A DNA stretch of 64,000 nucleotides from Conchocele bisecta (GCA_029237695.1 CM055274.1:65283484-65347483), one strand, 5' to 3'. Shown: positions 33,990-46,471, counted from the stretch's first letter. Made by a program: numbers and translations. Notes: generated from the letters alone by a model not told the origin.

Positions 33990-34199
33990 GCCCATGAGGT
34001 CAGAGCAGTATCTACCTCCTCGGCTTTCCTCAACAGAGTGCTCCTGGATAAGATAATGGAAGTGGCATCCTGGAAGTCTCATTCCACTTTTTCTCAGTTT
34101 TACATACGTACACGGACGGCGCGAAACGCAGATATTTACACATTAGATCCCCTAGTCGGGGCTGGCAGGGTTCTCGCGGGTGGAAAACATTATGTGTAA
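33990..34199 (+). pseudogene. DIRS element B: C-terminal catalytic part of tyrosine recombinase
   Basis: From AHEVRAVS (33990; HxxR motif at 33993-34004) the frame stays open to TAA 34197-34199. It includes SWKSHSTFSQFYIRT, which carries the second histidine and the nucleophilic tyrosine. The motif spacing equals element A (HEVR ... FSSFYLR). No start codon: this is the tail of a broken gene. Confidence 0.85.
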
Positions 34200-34553
34200 A
34201 AGGCTCACGGTTTGAGCCTGTTGTTATTCTGGGCCAGTGGATCCAGTCCAGGATAACAAATTGGTGGTATATTCACATTGGCAGTACAAAATGATCTAGT
34301 TATCAGCTAGTTCAAGTTAAGTTCCTGGAAAGTTTTCTAAATTGTTTTCTTGATGACACATGACTAGTTAATGCCAGTCTGGATACATATTTTACTATAA
34401 TGTGTACAGTTGTGAGTTGTTACCAATGATGGTAAGGTCCGGAGAGGGTACCGGTGAGTTCCCTGTGCTCCGGTGCGCTAACAGTACTTTTTATCATGAC
34501 ACTCGAAAACAGACCTAATCATTCATCCAGGGTCATGAATACTATGTATTGTA
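34200..34553. other. DIRS element B 3' region
   Basis: Non-coding. A small hairpin AGGCTCACGGTTTGAGCCT is at 34201-34219. The terminal repeat could not be defined. Confidence 0.4.
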
Positions 34554-36283
34554 ATTGTATCCCCCGGACTCCGTAGGGGGATACTATGGATTTGACAGCG
34601 CGCCGCGTCCGCCGCAGACACTTCTTGTCCGGAGCATAACTCGAACACCCTTTGGAATATTTTCATGAAACTTCACACATGCATAGACCACGACCCGAAG
34701 GTGTGTCGCGCACAAGAATGACAACTCTTGCATAGCTAATTTTTGAGTTATCTCCCTTTTTCGTTTCTCAAAATGATTTCGTGTCCGGAGCATAACTCCA
34801 CCACCCTTTGGAATATTTTCATGAAACTTCACACATGCATAGACCACGACCCGAAGGTGTGTCGCGCACAAGAATGACAACTCTTGCATAGCTAATTTTT
34901 TAGTTATCTCCCTTTTTCGTTTCTCGAAATGATTTCGTGTCCCGAGCATAACTCCACCACCCTTTGGAATATTTTCATGAAACTTCACACATGCATAGAC
35001 CACGACCCGAAGGTGTGTCGCGCACAAGAATGACAACTCTTGCATAGCTAATTTTTTAATTATCTCCCTTTTTTGTTTCGCGCACTGATTGACCATAACT
35101 CGACCACCCTTTGGAATATTTTTATGAAAACTTCACATAATTCAATTAGACACGAACGAAGGTGTGCTGCACAATGACAACTCTTACGCTAATATTCTTT
35201 TGCGCGCATTGATTTCCTGTCCGGAGCATAACTCGACCACCCTTTGGAATATTTTCATGAAACTTCACACATGCATAGACCACGACCCGGAGGTGTGTCG
35301 CGCACAAGAATGACAACTCTTGCGTAGCTAATTTTTTAGTTATCTCCCTTTTTTGTTTTGCGCTCTCTACAAACTGGACAATAATGCATGAAGACCCGTT
35401 TTCTCGTCTGCTCTGTACACCTTTTCTCGTGTGCTCTGTACACCTTACCTGTAGAGAGAACAATAGAGACTGGGAGAACCATTCACCTGTTCATGTGCTG
35501 CATGTGCTAGCATGTGCAGATGTCCAGTCTTGACCACAGGTAATTTATACAGGTAAATTACTACATTGGATATTACATTGCCGTAAACTGTGTTGAAAAT
35601 ATTGTGGCATTATGTGGACCTGTGCAGATATATGTAGATAAATATAGGACTATTAAAAGAAAATTCTGGGCTCCAGTAGCAAGCATTATTATTTTTAAAC
35701 TTTTTTTTTCCATTTTTTTTTTTTTCATTTTTGTTTTCAAATTATTTTTCAATTTTTGTCTAGTAGCATAAGGTCGTAAGTGCTATATACAGACTATTCA
35801 CCTGTGCATGTGCTAGCATGTGCAACTGACCACTGACCACTTACAGGTAATTTATACAGGTAAATGATTGTATTACATTTCCGTAAACTGTGTTGAAAAT
35901 ATTGTGGCAATATGTGGACCTGTGTATATATGATATGTAGATAAATATAGGACTATTAAAAAACATTCTGGGCTCCAGTAGGAGCATTATTCTTTGTTGT
36001 TTTTTTTAATTTATTACAGGTAATTTATACAGGTACATTATTACATTTCCGTAAACTGTGTTGAAAATATTGTGGCATTATGTGGACCTGTGCAGATATA
36101 TGTAGATAAATATAGGACTATTAAAAAATAATTCTGGGCTCCAGTAGCAAGCATTATTATTTTTAATTTTTAAACTTTTTTCCATTTTTTTTTTTTCATT
36201 TTTTTTTTTCAAATTCTTTTTCAATTTTTGTCTAATAGCATAAGGTCGTAAGTGCTATATACAGACTATTATCATATAATAAA

Positions 36284-36349
36284 ACAATTATTGACTAGTG
36301 AGCCATAGAATATAATCTGATATTCTATGGCTCACTAGTCAATAATTGT
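36284..36349. repeat. Perfect 30-bp palindromic arms with 6-base spacer
   Basis: 36284-36313 and 36320-36349 are exact reverse complements, spacer AATCTG. The T-rich array stops abruptly here (TACAGACTATT). Confidence 0.95.
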
Positions 36350-36518
36350 ATAATATGTTCGGGCCAGTGAAAATTGCTTTCGGGCCCAGGCTCGAGGTCA
36401 AGGCGGGACAAGGCGAGGCATCTGATTCTGCGGAATTCTTGTTTACTTATCTCCCTTTGTTGTTTCGTGCTCTGATTTTGTATCCAGAGCATAACTCGAA
36501 CACCCTTTGGAATATTTT

Positions 36519-37541
36519 TATGCCCCACCACGATACTGGAGGGGGCATTTAGTGTTACCCTTGTCCGTCCGTCCGTCCGTCCGTCCGTCCGTCCGCACAC
36601 ACGAATGGGTACTTGTTGTAAGCGTAAGGGGATCTTATTGGGTAGGGTTAGGATAGTGTTGGGTACTCTTGTTGGGTATTTTTATACAGTAAAAACCCAA
36701 CAAGTATTCATTTGTAGGAACGTGCATCCCGTCCTCCCGTCCGTCCGTCCGTCCGTCCGTCACAAAACTTTAACACTCGGGTAAATGTCTCAAATTTCTT
36801 CATCCTTCGACCGATCTGCTTCATATTTCATATACACATTGCTCTGATGGTTCACTACCGCCCTGTGCCAAATCCACGTTCGTCCTGCCCCCGCCAAGCC
36901 CAGGGTCAAGGTCACATACTTGGTGCTTCAAAAACTTTAACGCTCTGGTTAATATCTTATAATTTCTGTTTTCTTTCACGGATCAGCTTCATATTTCATA
37001 TACACATTGCTCTAACGGTCCTCTACCGCCCTGTGCCAAATCCACCTTCGTCCTGCCCCCGCCAAGCCAAGGGTCAAGGTTACATACTTGGTGCTTCAAA
37101 AACTTTAACGCTCAGGTAAATATCTTATAATTTTTCTTTCCATTCACGGATCAACTTCATATTTCATATACGCGTTGCTCTAATGGTCCTCTACCACCCT
37201 GTGCCAAATCCACGTTCGTCCCGCCCCCGCCAAGCCCAGGGTTAACATCACATACTTAGTACTTCAAAAACTTTAACGCTCAAGTAAATCTCTTATAATT
37301 TCTGTTTTCTTTCATGGATCAGCTTCATATTTCATATATGCATTGCTCTAATGGTCCTCTACCGCCCTGTGCCAAATCCACGTTTGTCCTGCCCCCGCCA
37401 AGCCCAGGGTCAAGGTCACATACTTGGTGCTTCAAAAACTTTAACGCTCAGGTAAAAGAAAATTTTGACTTGGAATTTGGCCACCTCATTTATTATCAAG
37501 CGATATGTGGGACATCCGTGTTCTATGAACACATTTTCTAG
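36519..37541 (+). mobile_element. HINE-type element, family 9, nested in family 1 copy B
   Basis: The left hairpin TATGCCCCACC...GGGGGCAT is followed by (GTCC)n at 36573-36594. The core has ~155-bp units (TTCATATTTCATATACACATTGCTC...CCCAGGGTCAAGGTCACATACTTGG). The right end has GTGTTCTATGAACAC and ATTTTCTAG. Flanking sequence rejoins to the family 1 unit (GGAATATTTT...AAACTTCACACATG). Confidence 0.75.
36596..36720. mobile_element. Inverted-repeat element (~125 bp) inside the family 9 GTCC microsatellite
   Basis: Left ACGAATGGGTACTTGTTG and right CAACAAGTATTCATTTGT are inverse, set between GTCCG and AACGT...GTCCGTCC. Confidence 0.65.
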
Positions 37542-37911
37542 TTTATTAAACTTCACACATGCATAGAAGACGACCCAAAGGTGTGTCGCACGTAAGAATG
37601 ACAACTCTTGCGTCGTTAATTGTTTTGTTATCTCCCTTTGTTGTTTCGTGCACTGATTTCGTGTCCGGAGCATAACTCGAACACCCTTTGGAATATTTTC
37701 ACGAAACTTCACACATGCATAGACCACAACCCTAAAGGTGTGTCACACAAGAATGACAACTCTTGCATCACTAATTTTTTAGTTATCTCCCTTTGTTTTT
37801 CCCGTCACTGATTTTGTCTCCGGAGCATAACTCGAACACCCTTTTTTCAAACTACTTGTGTATCTGGGGAGGGGGATACACATGCGCTTGTCGACAAGCG
37901 TCCATTTCTAG

Positions 37912-38280
37912 TTATTGATAGTATGTGGTTGTCAATATGCATAGGGTAATTGATGTTAGCATTACTATTTGTGAGTGATGTGGGTTAGAACTTTAAGAGA
38001 CTTGTGGACTTGTCTTAGATGTGAGGCACAACAGTGTGGATGACATGACGCTAACATGCTATAAGTTAGTCACATTCAGTGCGTGTGAAACTGCGACTGG
38101 AGATGGTACTCAAGCAGACCAGAAGACTTAGCTGGCGGCTCGGTTATCTTCTGGGAGCAAAACAAAAAAAGGGGGGGGGGCGCTGCTCAGACGGTGCCCG
38201 GGTCTCGTCTACAAGTTGTTTGGTGAGTCAATTTATTGATCCTAGGTTAATTATGCGGAAAGCGAGACAGTGATCACAAT
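37912..38280. other. Intron sequence, no feature seen
   Basis: There is only a short G run at 38170-38180. The small ORF around it has no recognisable content. Confidence 0.5.
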
Positions 38281-39240
38281 GACGTCCGTTCCGTCCGTCC
38301 GTGCCGTCCGTTCCGTCCGTAACCGTCCTTCGGGACACGATTAGGGTACTTATGTGGCTAGCCCCACAGGGTTATGGACTTGTTAAAGGATAGGGTTGGT
38401 TACAATTAGCCACCTAAAAAATCGTTTTATGTGGCTAAAAATCGTTTTATGTGGCTAATATTTAACATGTGATAAGCCACATAAGTACCCTAATGTAAGA
38501 ACGTCCGTCCGTCCGTCCGAAATCTGCGTTAAAGTTTTTAAATACCTTATATCTCTACAGTCCTAAGTCACATTGACTTGAAACTTCATATGCTTATTAG
38601 TTATGATCGATATATTCATGCTGTATCCCACTCATGCGGCCCCTGTGTCCAAGGTCAAGGTCAAATGACTTAGAAGTTTGCGTTCTGGAATCTGCGTTAA
38701 AGTTTTTAAATACCTTATATCTGTGCAGTCCTAAGTCACATTGACTTGAAACTTCATATGCTTATTATTCACGATCCATATATTCATGCTGTATCCCACT
38801 CATGCGGTCCCTGTGTCCAAGGTCAAGGTCAAATGACTTAGAAGTTTGTGTTCCGAAATCTGCGTTAAAGTTTTTAAATACCTTATATCTCTGCAGTCCT
38901 AAGTCACATTGACTTGAAACTTCATATACTTATTATTCATCATCCATATATTCATGCTGTATCCCACTCATGCGGCCCCTGTGCCCAAGGTCAAGGTCAA
39001 ATGACTTAGAAGTTTGCGTTCTGAAATCTGCGTTAAAGTTTTTAAACAAGGTCAAATGAAGTTTGTGTTAAAGTTTCTGTCAAAATTTGCGTTAAAGTTT
39101 TCACATACCTACTATCTCTGTAACCGTCAGTCAGATTTGCTTGAAACTTGTATGCTTATTGGGCATCAAACTTCAAATAAATACACTCTGAGACCATCGA
39201 ATGCCTCGGCGGGCTCGACATGCGGGCAGCGGCCATCTCG
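38281..39240 (+). mobile_element. HINE-type element, family 7
   Basis: It starts with (GTCCGTTCC)-type repeats, and its left hairpin is not clear. The core consists of ~165-bp units (TCTGCGTTAAAGTTTTTAAATACCTTATATCTC...CCAAGGTCAAGGTCAAATGACTTAG). The right end, GCCTCGGCGGGCTCGACATGCGGGCAGCGGCCATCTCG, resembles the inner 3' block of family 4 (23.68-23.73 kb). Confidence 0.65.
38335..38500. mobile_element. Inverted-repeat element (~165 bp) inside the family 7 GTCC microsatellite
   Basis: Left ATTAGGGTACTTATGTGGCT and right AGCCACATAAGTACCCTAATG are inverse, with GTCCG on the left and GAACGTCCG on the right. It is near identical to 56902-57066. Confidence 0.8.
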
Positions 39241-39399
39241 TATGTATTTAACACCCGCCTCCCACCCCGCAAGGTGAGAGATTTGTTCTATCGCATGCGC
39301 GGCGATATGGGATGGGACAGGTGTAAGTGTGTACTAGATGCGGGTCAATAAATTGTATTCGGAATGGGTAGCCCCAATAGAAGCTATATAGCAACATAT
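39241..39399. other. Short unique stretch
   Basis: No feature recognised. Confidence 0.4.
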
Positions 39400-40324
39400 A
39401 ACAGGTAAGTACTCACAGAAACTAATTTTACATTGAAAAATTCTGATATTTCATGCATGCATTCATCTGATGATCCTCTATTGTGCTACAGCAAATCCAT
39501 GACCCACCCTCCACCCCTTTCCCGAAGGTCGAGGTCACAAACATAGCACATTCATAAACTTACGGTAATGTTGGGGTAAATGTCTTCACATCTGTTTCCT
39601 TTCATGGAACGCCTTGATATTTCATACATTCATTCATCTGATGAAACTATCGTGCTATAGCGAATCCATGACCCACCGCCCACCCCAAATGTCTTATAAC
39701 ATCTGTTTCCTTTCTTGGAACACCTTGTTATTTCATACATGCTTTCCTCAGATGACCCTCTATCATGCTGTAGCAAATCCACAACCCACCAGCCAACCCT
39801 TACCCCAAGGTCAAGGTCACAAACTTAGCATGTTCATAAACTTAATGTTGGGGTAAATTTTGTTTAACTTCTGTTTCTTTACAGGAAACGCTTTGATATT
39901 TCATACATGCATTCATCTGATGATCCTCTATTGTGCTACAGCAAATCAATGACCCCCCACCCCTTTCCCCAAGGTCACAAACTTAGCACATTCATACATG
40001 CATTCCTCATGTGAATAGCTATCATGCTGTAGAAAATCACCAACTTAATGCGTTCATAAACTTAACGCTGGGTTAAATTTTGTTTTACTTCTGTTTTCAG
40101 GGAGCGCATTGATATTTCATACATGCATTCATCTTATTATGCTATATTATGGTATAGCAAACCCACGACCCACCTTGCACCACTGACCCCAATGTCAAGG
40201 TCCACCGCACGCCCCTTAACCCAAGGTCAATTATATATAATATTCATGTTTTTTTATGCAACTGCCAAGTTTGAGTGAAGGCTGCCAACAGGCGAGCTTC
40301 GTTGTCTTCTGACAACTCTTGTTT
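39400..40324 (+). mobile_element. HINE-type element, family 6, 5'-truncated copy
   Basis: Core units TTTCATACATGCATTCATCTGATGATCCTC...CCCCAAGGTCAAGGTCACAAACTTAGC. The right end GGCGAGCTTC, the hairpin GTTGTCTTCTGACAAC and TCTTGTTT are as in the full copy at 49680-53468. Confidence 0.75.
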
Positions 40325-40509
40325 GGTAATAAAGTAATTATTCCTTGCTTTTGTAATTGTCATTGCTCCATTTTCAAAAGAATAATTTATTGAATTTATG
40401 TAATATTGTTTTATGTCATTTCAGTAAAGTTTGTTAAACCATCAGAACCAGGACCATTCATATTTTTCATTTCCTTTAAAGCTCCAGATCTTGTATAATT
40501 CACTTTCAG

Positions 40510-40606
40510 TGGCATGCTGAAGATAGCAGAGGTGGCCAGTCGGTTGGTCAGTGTTGGGCAGTTTGTGCTACAGGTGGAGAAAATGGGATTCAAGGTCACA
40601 AAGCAG
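40510..40606 (+). CDS. RRP8: RRP8 coding exon (second in window)
   Basis: A 97-base exon between TTCACTTTCAG and GTAGGC. Its first base completes the glycine codon split with the 11338-11444 exon. Then 32 codons encode GMLKIAEVASRL...FVLQVEKMGFKVTKQ. This corresponds to the PGGLLKVAEV...LGFK part of RRP8, the strand and helix near the end of the methyltransferase fold. It ends exactly at a codon boundary and continues at 55200. The exon sits 180 bases after a HINE element, so insertions reach close to the splice site. No disruption is seen. Confidence 0.92.
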
Positions 40607-41204
40607 GTAGGCCTCCAAGTCACTTGTTACATGCCACAAATTCTCCATTAAAATCTCAACCTCACTTTGACTGGGGTTCACAGACGGACTTTGCAAACAC
40701 AAAGGATCTTAATCCGCTAACCCATCCCTGTAGTTCAATCGTGGCAGATATAGTATGCTGGGGACATGATGGATGTTTTATTGTCTGGAGGGCTAAACAA
40801 TGTAGTCCCTAATCAGGCTTCGCGAATGCGCAGGTTGATCTGGGGCTACACTGGTTATATACCTCATAAGCGCTATTTCTCAAAAAAAAAAAACTGCTAT
40901 GTCCCTATAAATAAGAAGACGGAGATGGATTTCTCAGCGGAAGTGAAGAGACGTATAATATAGATAAAAAAGAAGGAATTAATGAATTTCCAGCCCGTGA
41001 CAGTCAAGTTTTGCATACATGTACGATCTACACATCATGCAACCCCACGTCACCCAATGCTACGATTTAACATAAGGCACAAATTTGATTTCTTTTTAAT
41101 TTAGACGGTCCTGCTTAAACACACCCAGCCACATATGTATTTACATGTATATATACGTACATGTATTAGATATTAATGTGTTCCCATTTATGTTGTGTTT
41201 GGGA
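40607..41204. other. RRP8 second intron, start
   Basis: Mostly unrecognised. 40805-40885 (CTAATCAGGCTTCGCGAATGCGCAGGTTGATCTGG...CACTGG) is another copy of the dispersed repeat at 9.39-9.47 kb. Confidence 0.5.
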
Positions 41205-41397
41205 TGGGTTGTAGCCTAGAACACCTGACTTTCAATCCGGTGGTTGTGGGTTCAAACCTCGCCTAGCGCATCAAAAAATACTTTCATAGTATTTCCATCC
41301 CACTGGTCTGTCGGATGAGACTTTAAACTGTGGTCCCATCTCTATATGACCTTAGCTGTTGCTGGGACATTAAACCCATTCACTTTCACTTTTTATA
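41205..41397 (+). mobile_element. tRNA-derived SINE
   Basis: The head (GGATGGGTTGTAGCCTAGAACACC...) carries a B box GTGGGTTCAAACCTCGC near 41255. The central part CGGATGAGACTTTAAACTGTGGTCCC and the tail TGGGACATTAAACCCATTCACTTTCAC are standard molluscan SINE features. Pol III transcription and LINE-supplied retrotransposition are inferred from the family. Confidence 0.75.
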
Positions 41398-41635
41398 CGA
41401 TCGTTTTAAAAAAAACGGTACATATTATGTTTTACCGCGGGGCGGGTGGGCGGCGGACAGAATAACTGCATAGTTTGTGTACACAACTCCTCTGAAACCG
41501 TTCAGTGGATTGATCTGAAACTATACACACGTCTTCTACACATATATTGAAGATGTGCACCTTGGTGTTTTTATGCCGAAAAAATATTCTTTAACAAAAC
41601 CCTTACAGAATTTGTTTATTTGTCCAATATATGGG
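41398..41635. other. Fragment with GGGGCGGGTGGGCGGCGG
   Basis: 41400-41560 looks like the start of another HINE-type element (G/C-rich microsatellite, then CTCTGAAACCGTTCAGTGGATTGATCTGAAAC). No right end is found. Confidence 0.4.
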
Positions 41636-41857
41636 AAAGTTATTGGGGACATACAAGTAACATATATGGCACATACAACTTCCTACTATATGGGACATGG
41701 ATTTTGTATGCAAATGAGATGTATGTATATGTTGATTGAAGCAAATATGGGACATATAACTATAGATTGGCAGTTATATGTCTGGCACATATAACTATAG
41801 CTTGAGTTGATAGACATATAACTCACTTGCTAGTTATATGTCTGGCACATATAACGA
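41636..41857. repeat. Palindromic satellite (left half)
   Basis: Units of GTTATATGTCTGGCACATATAAC plus a short spacer: the unit is itself a near palindrome. The array continues at 45237 and is split by the TIR element between. Confidence 0.8.
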
Positions 41858-43179
41858 CAGTCGAACTTCGATGGGTCGAACAGCCTGCGGGGTTAAGTTT
41901 TAGTTTGACCCATCCGTTGTTCGACCCATCGGGATTTTTTACTGTAATCATTACAGATCGACGAGTTGGTCAGTGTACTAAGTGAAACAAGTCGTCATTA
42001 CGACACGTTGTTTCATATAAATGCGCTTACATTTGAATTTACGGTTGATTGTCACAGTCGTTTATTAACAGAAACAGGCTTTAATAAAATAAAGAAAGCG
42101 GCAAACTCATGTGTGTTTTTATTATCCAAGCATATTTGCTTGGATATAGTCCTTATACAGTTTTTGAGACCTCACATGATTTATGCAAATGAGTAATTGT
42201 CGACCAACGAATGTACTTCATGCTTCATGATTCTAGCTACGCCACGTGAGAGAGTTCCAAAGCGAGCGGTGCATTATGAACGTGTCACTCACATTTTTGG
42301 CCAGCTACATTTTTTTTCAGCTACAGTTATATTTTTAAAAACAGTTTGTGATTTTATAAAATATTAACTGTCGTGTTTCATAATAAATATTTTGTTAGGA
42401 AGGTTATATTTTTAGCGCAATGATCGACCGCTCCACATGTAATTTATACGTAGTTATACGCCATGAAAAATAGTTCTGATAGTGAGCTAACATTATATTG
42501 TGTAGTGTAATACTGTGTTGTTAATTTTTTCTGTACGACATTTATATTACAAAATGTTTATCTGATTTAATATAATATTAAACTGACATGTATTAATTTG
42601 AGTATATTATTTTTCACGCGCACTGATACAATTAACCTCGTGTCTCATGAAAAGTAGTTTCCGCCATTTTATGCCGACAAATTACAGAATCGTTTACATA
42701 GTCATAGGTCAATGGCTCGATAAAATCCAACATTGGACAGCGAAATGATGATGATTTAAAACAGAAACATTGTTTTTTTGACAGTTACATACCGCATGCT
42801 TTAAATAATCATCTTGAGCCATCGATATTATTAATCAGTGTCCATTTTACTTAAAACATCAACTAATCTATAATGACGTTACACAGAAAATGCAGTACAA
42901 TACACTTCACAAAGGAAACATTGTCCTTAGAGTTTGAATAATTTTAGGTTCCGCCGAACGAAGAACGAGTACGCCGAAATATATTTCCGTACAAATCCAA
43001 AAACCTATTTATTATATACCCGTTCAACAAAACATGCATCATAATCATTAAATAATCCGATAGTGTGATGAAATGCGACTCTCTATTATTTTTGTTCAAC
43101 AATCCGAGCGCCTGTGATGGCTTCAGTTTATGCAAATTTACAAGGTCATTTCGCGCACCTGAATCGATACAATAATTTA

Positions 43180-44135
43180 CAGGGGTTGAAATTTCACTCG
43201 CCATGGCGAGTGCTTTTTGTGGCGGTCGAGTACTTTCTACAGGCACTCGCCCAGTTTAGCGAGTGAAAGATTAGGTCAGGATTATTTTTTTTGGAAGAAA
43301 TTGCCAATTAATTCCATCGATAACGGCCAACAAATGGTATTAATTCAGCAACCATTTGTTGTTTACAGTTTACGTCAATTTGCGGGAAGTAAGATTCAAG
43401 CAGTGTCTATGTACACGGTTACGGGTAGAATCTCTAGCGATTTTGAACACGGTCCATATCGGGCAAGTTTAATTCACGGATTATTTGTCGGCTTTACGCG
43501 GCCGGGCTAACACATAATAGGACTGCGAGTATAGACTAGTGTATACGCGGCCACATATATCGTCTCGTATACGGTTGGGTTAACGCGCATTTAGACGCCG
43601 AACATAACGGCTTGGGACGAACGGTTGCGCCGGGTCCGAAACCATTGAATTTAGTAATTACGGCAGCACGCCAGCGCATGCAAACATAGCCACTATAAAT
43701 TAAACTAAATCTATGTCACTCAACGCTTATAGAAAATAAGAAGTGTGCAAGCCTCTGAGCAAATTCGCTGCTATTTGTTTGTTTATGTTCATTTAATACT
43801 TAAAATATAAATAACAATAATAGTGAATATGTCTTCATACGTTTTGGTAATGATCATATGTAAAAGCTTTTTTTTTATAAATAATTGCAAGCCTCTGAGC
43901 AAATTCGCTGCTATTTGTTTGTTTATGTTCATTTAATACTTAAAATATAAAATAACAATAATAGTGAATATGTCTCATACGTTTTGGTAATGATCATATG
44001 TAAAAGCTTTTTTTTTTATAAATAAGATGCAACATTACAAAAACTGGAAATAGCAATTTATTTTTTATTTTTAAAAAACTGGGCGAGTAACTTTTTGACC
44101 TGGGCAAGTACTTTTTTTTTATTTTCTACCTACCT
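43180..44135. mobile_element. Possible nested element with degenerate long inverted ends
   Basis: GTACTTTCTACAGGCACTCGCCCAGTTT near 43.23 kb pairs imperfectly with AAACTGGGCGAGTAACTTTTTGACCTGGGCAAGTAC at about 44.08-44.12 kb. No coding sequence supports a class. Confidence 0.4.
43749..44025. repeat. Tandem duplication of ~139 bp
   Basis: GCAAGCCTCTGAGCAAATTCGCTGC and the following ~110 bases occur at 43749 and 43888 with one or two base differences. Confidence 0.9.
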
Positions 44136-45236
44136 TGGTTCAACCTTGGTTTGAAGGCCGTTTCTTGTAAGCTAGGCTTGTACTGGCCTATTTTAGCGAC
44201 GTCAAATTGGATAATTGTCTTTGAAACTGGGGGAAGAGCGCAACTAAATCATGGTTAAAATGTCTGTACAATATTTTCACGTGTTGAATTTGCTGGGTCT
44301 CTTCTTCCAGGCGGAGTTGAGCGAACTTTTGAAACTATTTAGTGTGTTCGAATTTACACAATCACTAGGGAGTGCATTCCAGTCTGTGACGACTCTTTGA
44401 GAGAATACTTTTTGTCGCAACTGCGAAGGATTTCAGGACTTTCAGTCCTTTGATTTACATAGCCATTATACAGCAATAGAACATGAGAACAACAGAAAAT
44501 GATTACGAAATACAATTGGCGGACTTGATTGCCCCGTCCGATACGATCATGCCCAGTCGCCCCATCACTACTTCGGACCCGGAACCACATTCACTGCATA
44601 TCATAATTTACTATCACATGGAACCCAGTACAAGTTATACATGAAAGTTATACACGTCCGGTATTGAAGAAGTCTGTTATCTCGCCTTGCTTCGTAGTCT
44701 TTCGCTTCACCTGCTTATATGGCGAATAAATCGGATGACACATCACACTCATTACTGATCATAGTAAAAACAGTTCATGTTGATTTACAACTTAAAAGGC
44801 CAGATGCTTGGGTCATTAATTAAAACTGAGCGATATTTAATTCCACATGTCCCATAAATTACCACTTTAATTAACTACCAACTTCGCCGACATTGGTCAA
44901 TGCATAATTACCACGTATGCTGGTCACGACTGCCGTTATTGTATACGCTCAAATGACCACTTGAGATTTGTTTGACAACCGGTTAACAATAGGTGTGAAA
45001 GTCAATCAACTAGTCTGGAGACAATCGTCTGACATGTTCGAGTTTTTGTGGTGTTTATAGTGGATTTATACACGAGCGGGCGTGACAGCGATTCGAGGCA
45101 TTGAGGGTTGTTCGACTTTCACAAGTTCGACCTATACCGGGTAGTTTTAATAGGAATTCTGCCGGGACCTAAAGGCTAGTTCGAGGCAAGCAAAGCTGAC
45201 GAGTTTACCAGGGTTCGACCCATCGAAGTTCGACTG

Positions 45237-45497
45237 TATAACCTTATGGCAGTTATATGTCTGGCACATATAACTATAACTTTATGGCACTTATATGTCT
45301 GGCACATATAACTATAACTTTATGGCAGTTATATGTCTGGCACATATAACTAGCTTGAGTTGTATGTCACAGACATATAACTATCACTTGTCAGTTATAT
45401 GTCTGGCACATATAACTATAACCTTAGTTATATGTCGCAGACATATAACTAGCAAGCTACACATATATGTCTGTGACATATAACTATAACTCAGGTA
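45237..45497. repeat. Palindromic satellite (right half)
   Basis: It continues the GTTATATGTCTGGCACATATAACTATAACTTTATG units, including inverted-order units (TATGTCGCAGACATATAAC). Confidence 0.85.
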
Positions 45498-46113
45498 AGT
45501 ATATTCAACGTCAGAACTTGGCTTCATGTTAGACTGTGACAAAAAAGGATTCATTGATTGAATGTGGCTTTATGTCTTGGCCAGATTGATTGATTGATTA
45601 TTGGTGTTTAACAGCGTATCAACAGCTACTGTCATTTAAGGCCGGGTATAGAATATTTGGGATTGGTGGAAGAACAGTAGCATGCTGAGCTACATACACC
45701 TGGCGCCATTCAACCTGTCCATAATGTCTGAGAGAAATTCCCAAAATCTGAACTCAATATTTACAGAAAATATATATTCAGCCCTAAAGTCAGAATATTC
45801 CTCATTCCTGACCGGGTGCCAGGTCCTTGCCACACCAGTCACTTAGCTCCAATCTTATTTCTTAATGTGGCATAACATGATTTAGCTCTCAAGTATCGGA
45901 AGTCAAATTGTACAGGAGGGCCAAACCATGCAAGTCGGTATTCTGGTACGGACGAACCCCGATCGTTGGATTACCCTTCGCATGCCGACACCTACAACGC
46001 ACTTCCTATCCTGAAGGTGTAGCCTTCCTGTATGGTCATATGCGGGAAACATTAACGTCAGTGCAACATTATGTAATTCTTTCTGAAATGTATTCACATA
46101 TAAACATATATAT
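45498..46113. repeat. SINE-like body and unrecognised sequence
   Basis: 45590-45640 (GATTGATTATTGGTGTTTAACAGCG) is a common molluscan dispersed motif. 45720-45800 (GAAATTCCCAAAATCTGAAC...ATATATATTCAGCCCT) shares its layout with 47.54-47.62 kb. No gene. Confidence 0.45.
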
Positions 46114-46471
46114 AAACAAGAAATGAGTCTATCGAACGCGAATGCCACTGGCGGCATATTGAAACGAATATTGTTGAAATGTATGAAGTGGTTACAAAGA
46201 AACAAGGTAAATATATTTGCTAAACGTAAATACTAAGTGAAATTTTGTGACCTTGACCTTTGGCGTAAGAAGCCGGGTACATATGTGAGAGTGTATTATG
46301 TTGAGGTAAATACTGTTGCCAAATATAGTCGAAATGTATGAAGCTGTTACGAAGAAATGAGGAAAACATATTTGCTACACGCAAATGCTAAACTCAAAAA
46401 GTGTGACAGAATGACGGACGGACGGTCCAAACCCTATATGCCACCCGTCTCTTCGAGACCGGTGGCATAAT
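46114..46471 (-). mobile_element. HINE-type element, family 3, short reversed copy
   Basis: Read on the minus strand it has the left hairpin TATGCCACCGGTCTCGAAGAGACGGGTGGCATA, GTCCGTCCGTC, and the right end GGCATTCGCGTTCGATAGACTCATTTCTTGTTT. Confidence 0.7.

Larger units (their letters stand above)
34554..37911 (+). mobile_element. HINE/Helitron-like element, family 1, copy B (with nested insertions)
   Basis: It has the same ends as copy A: the TATCCCCCGGACTCCGT...GGGGGATA hairpin left, and CGCTTGTCGACAAGCG plus TCCATTTCTAG right. The ~150-bp units are at 34.62-35.35 kb and the T-rich ~250-bp units at 35.57-36.27 kb. It is interrupted by a palindrome at 36284 and a complete family 9 element at 36519-37541. 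Confidence 0.8.
41858..45236. mobile_element. Large pogo-like TIR element, 3.38 kb, non-coding, inserted in the satellite
   Basis: The ends CAGTCGAACTTCGATGGGTCGAAC and its inverse (GTTCGACCCATCGAAGTTCGACTG) are perfect over about 24 bases. TA follows on the right (45237-45238), GA precedes on the left. Without the element the flanks rejoin to CACATATAACTATAACC, the satellite unit. The interior has no long ORF. It holds a nested TIR-like element (43.18-44.13 kb) and a 139-bp tandem duplication. Confidence 0.75.

Noticed and set aside
42944..43510. ORFs of ~100 codons inside the 3.4-kb TIR element
   Set aside because: No transposase motif, no DDE residues, and neighbouring sequence is full of stops.
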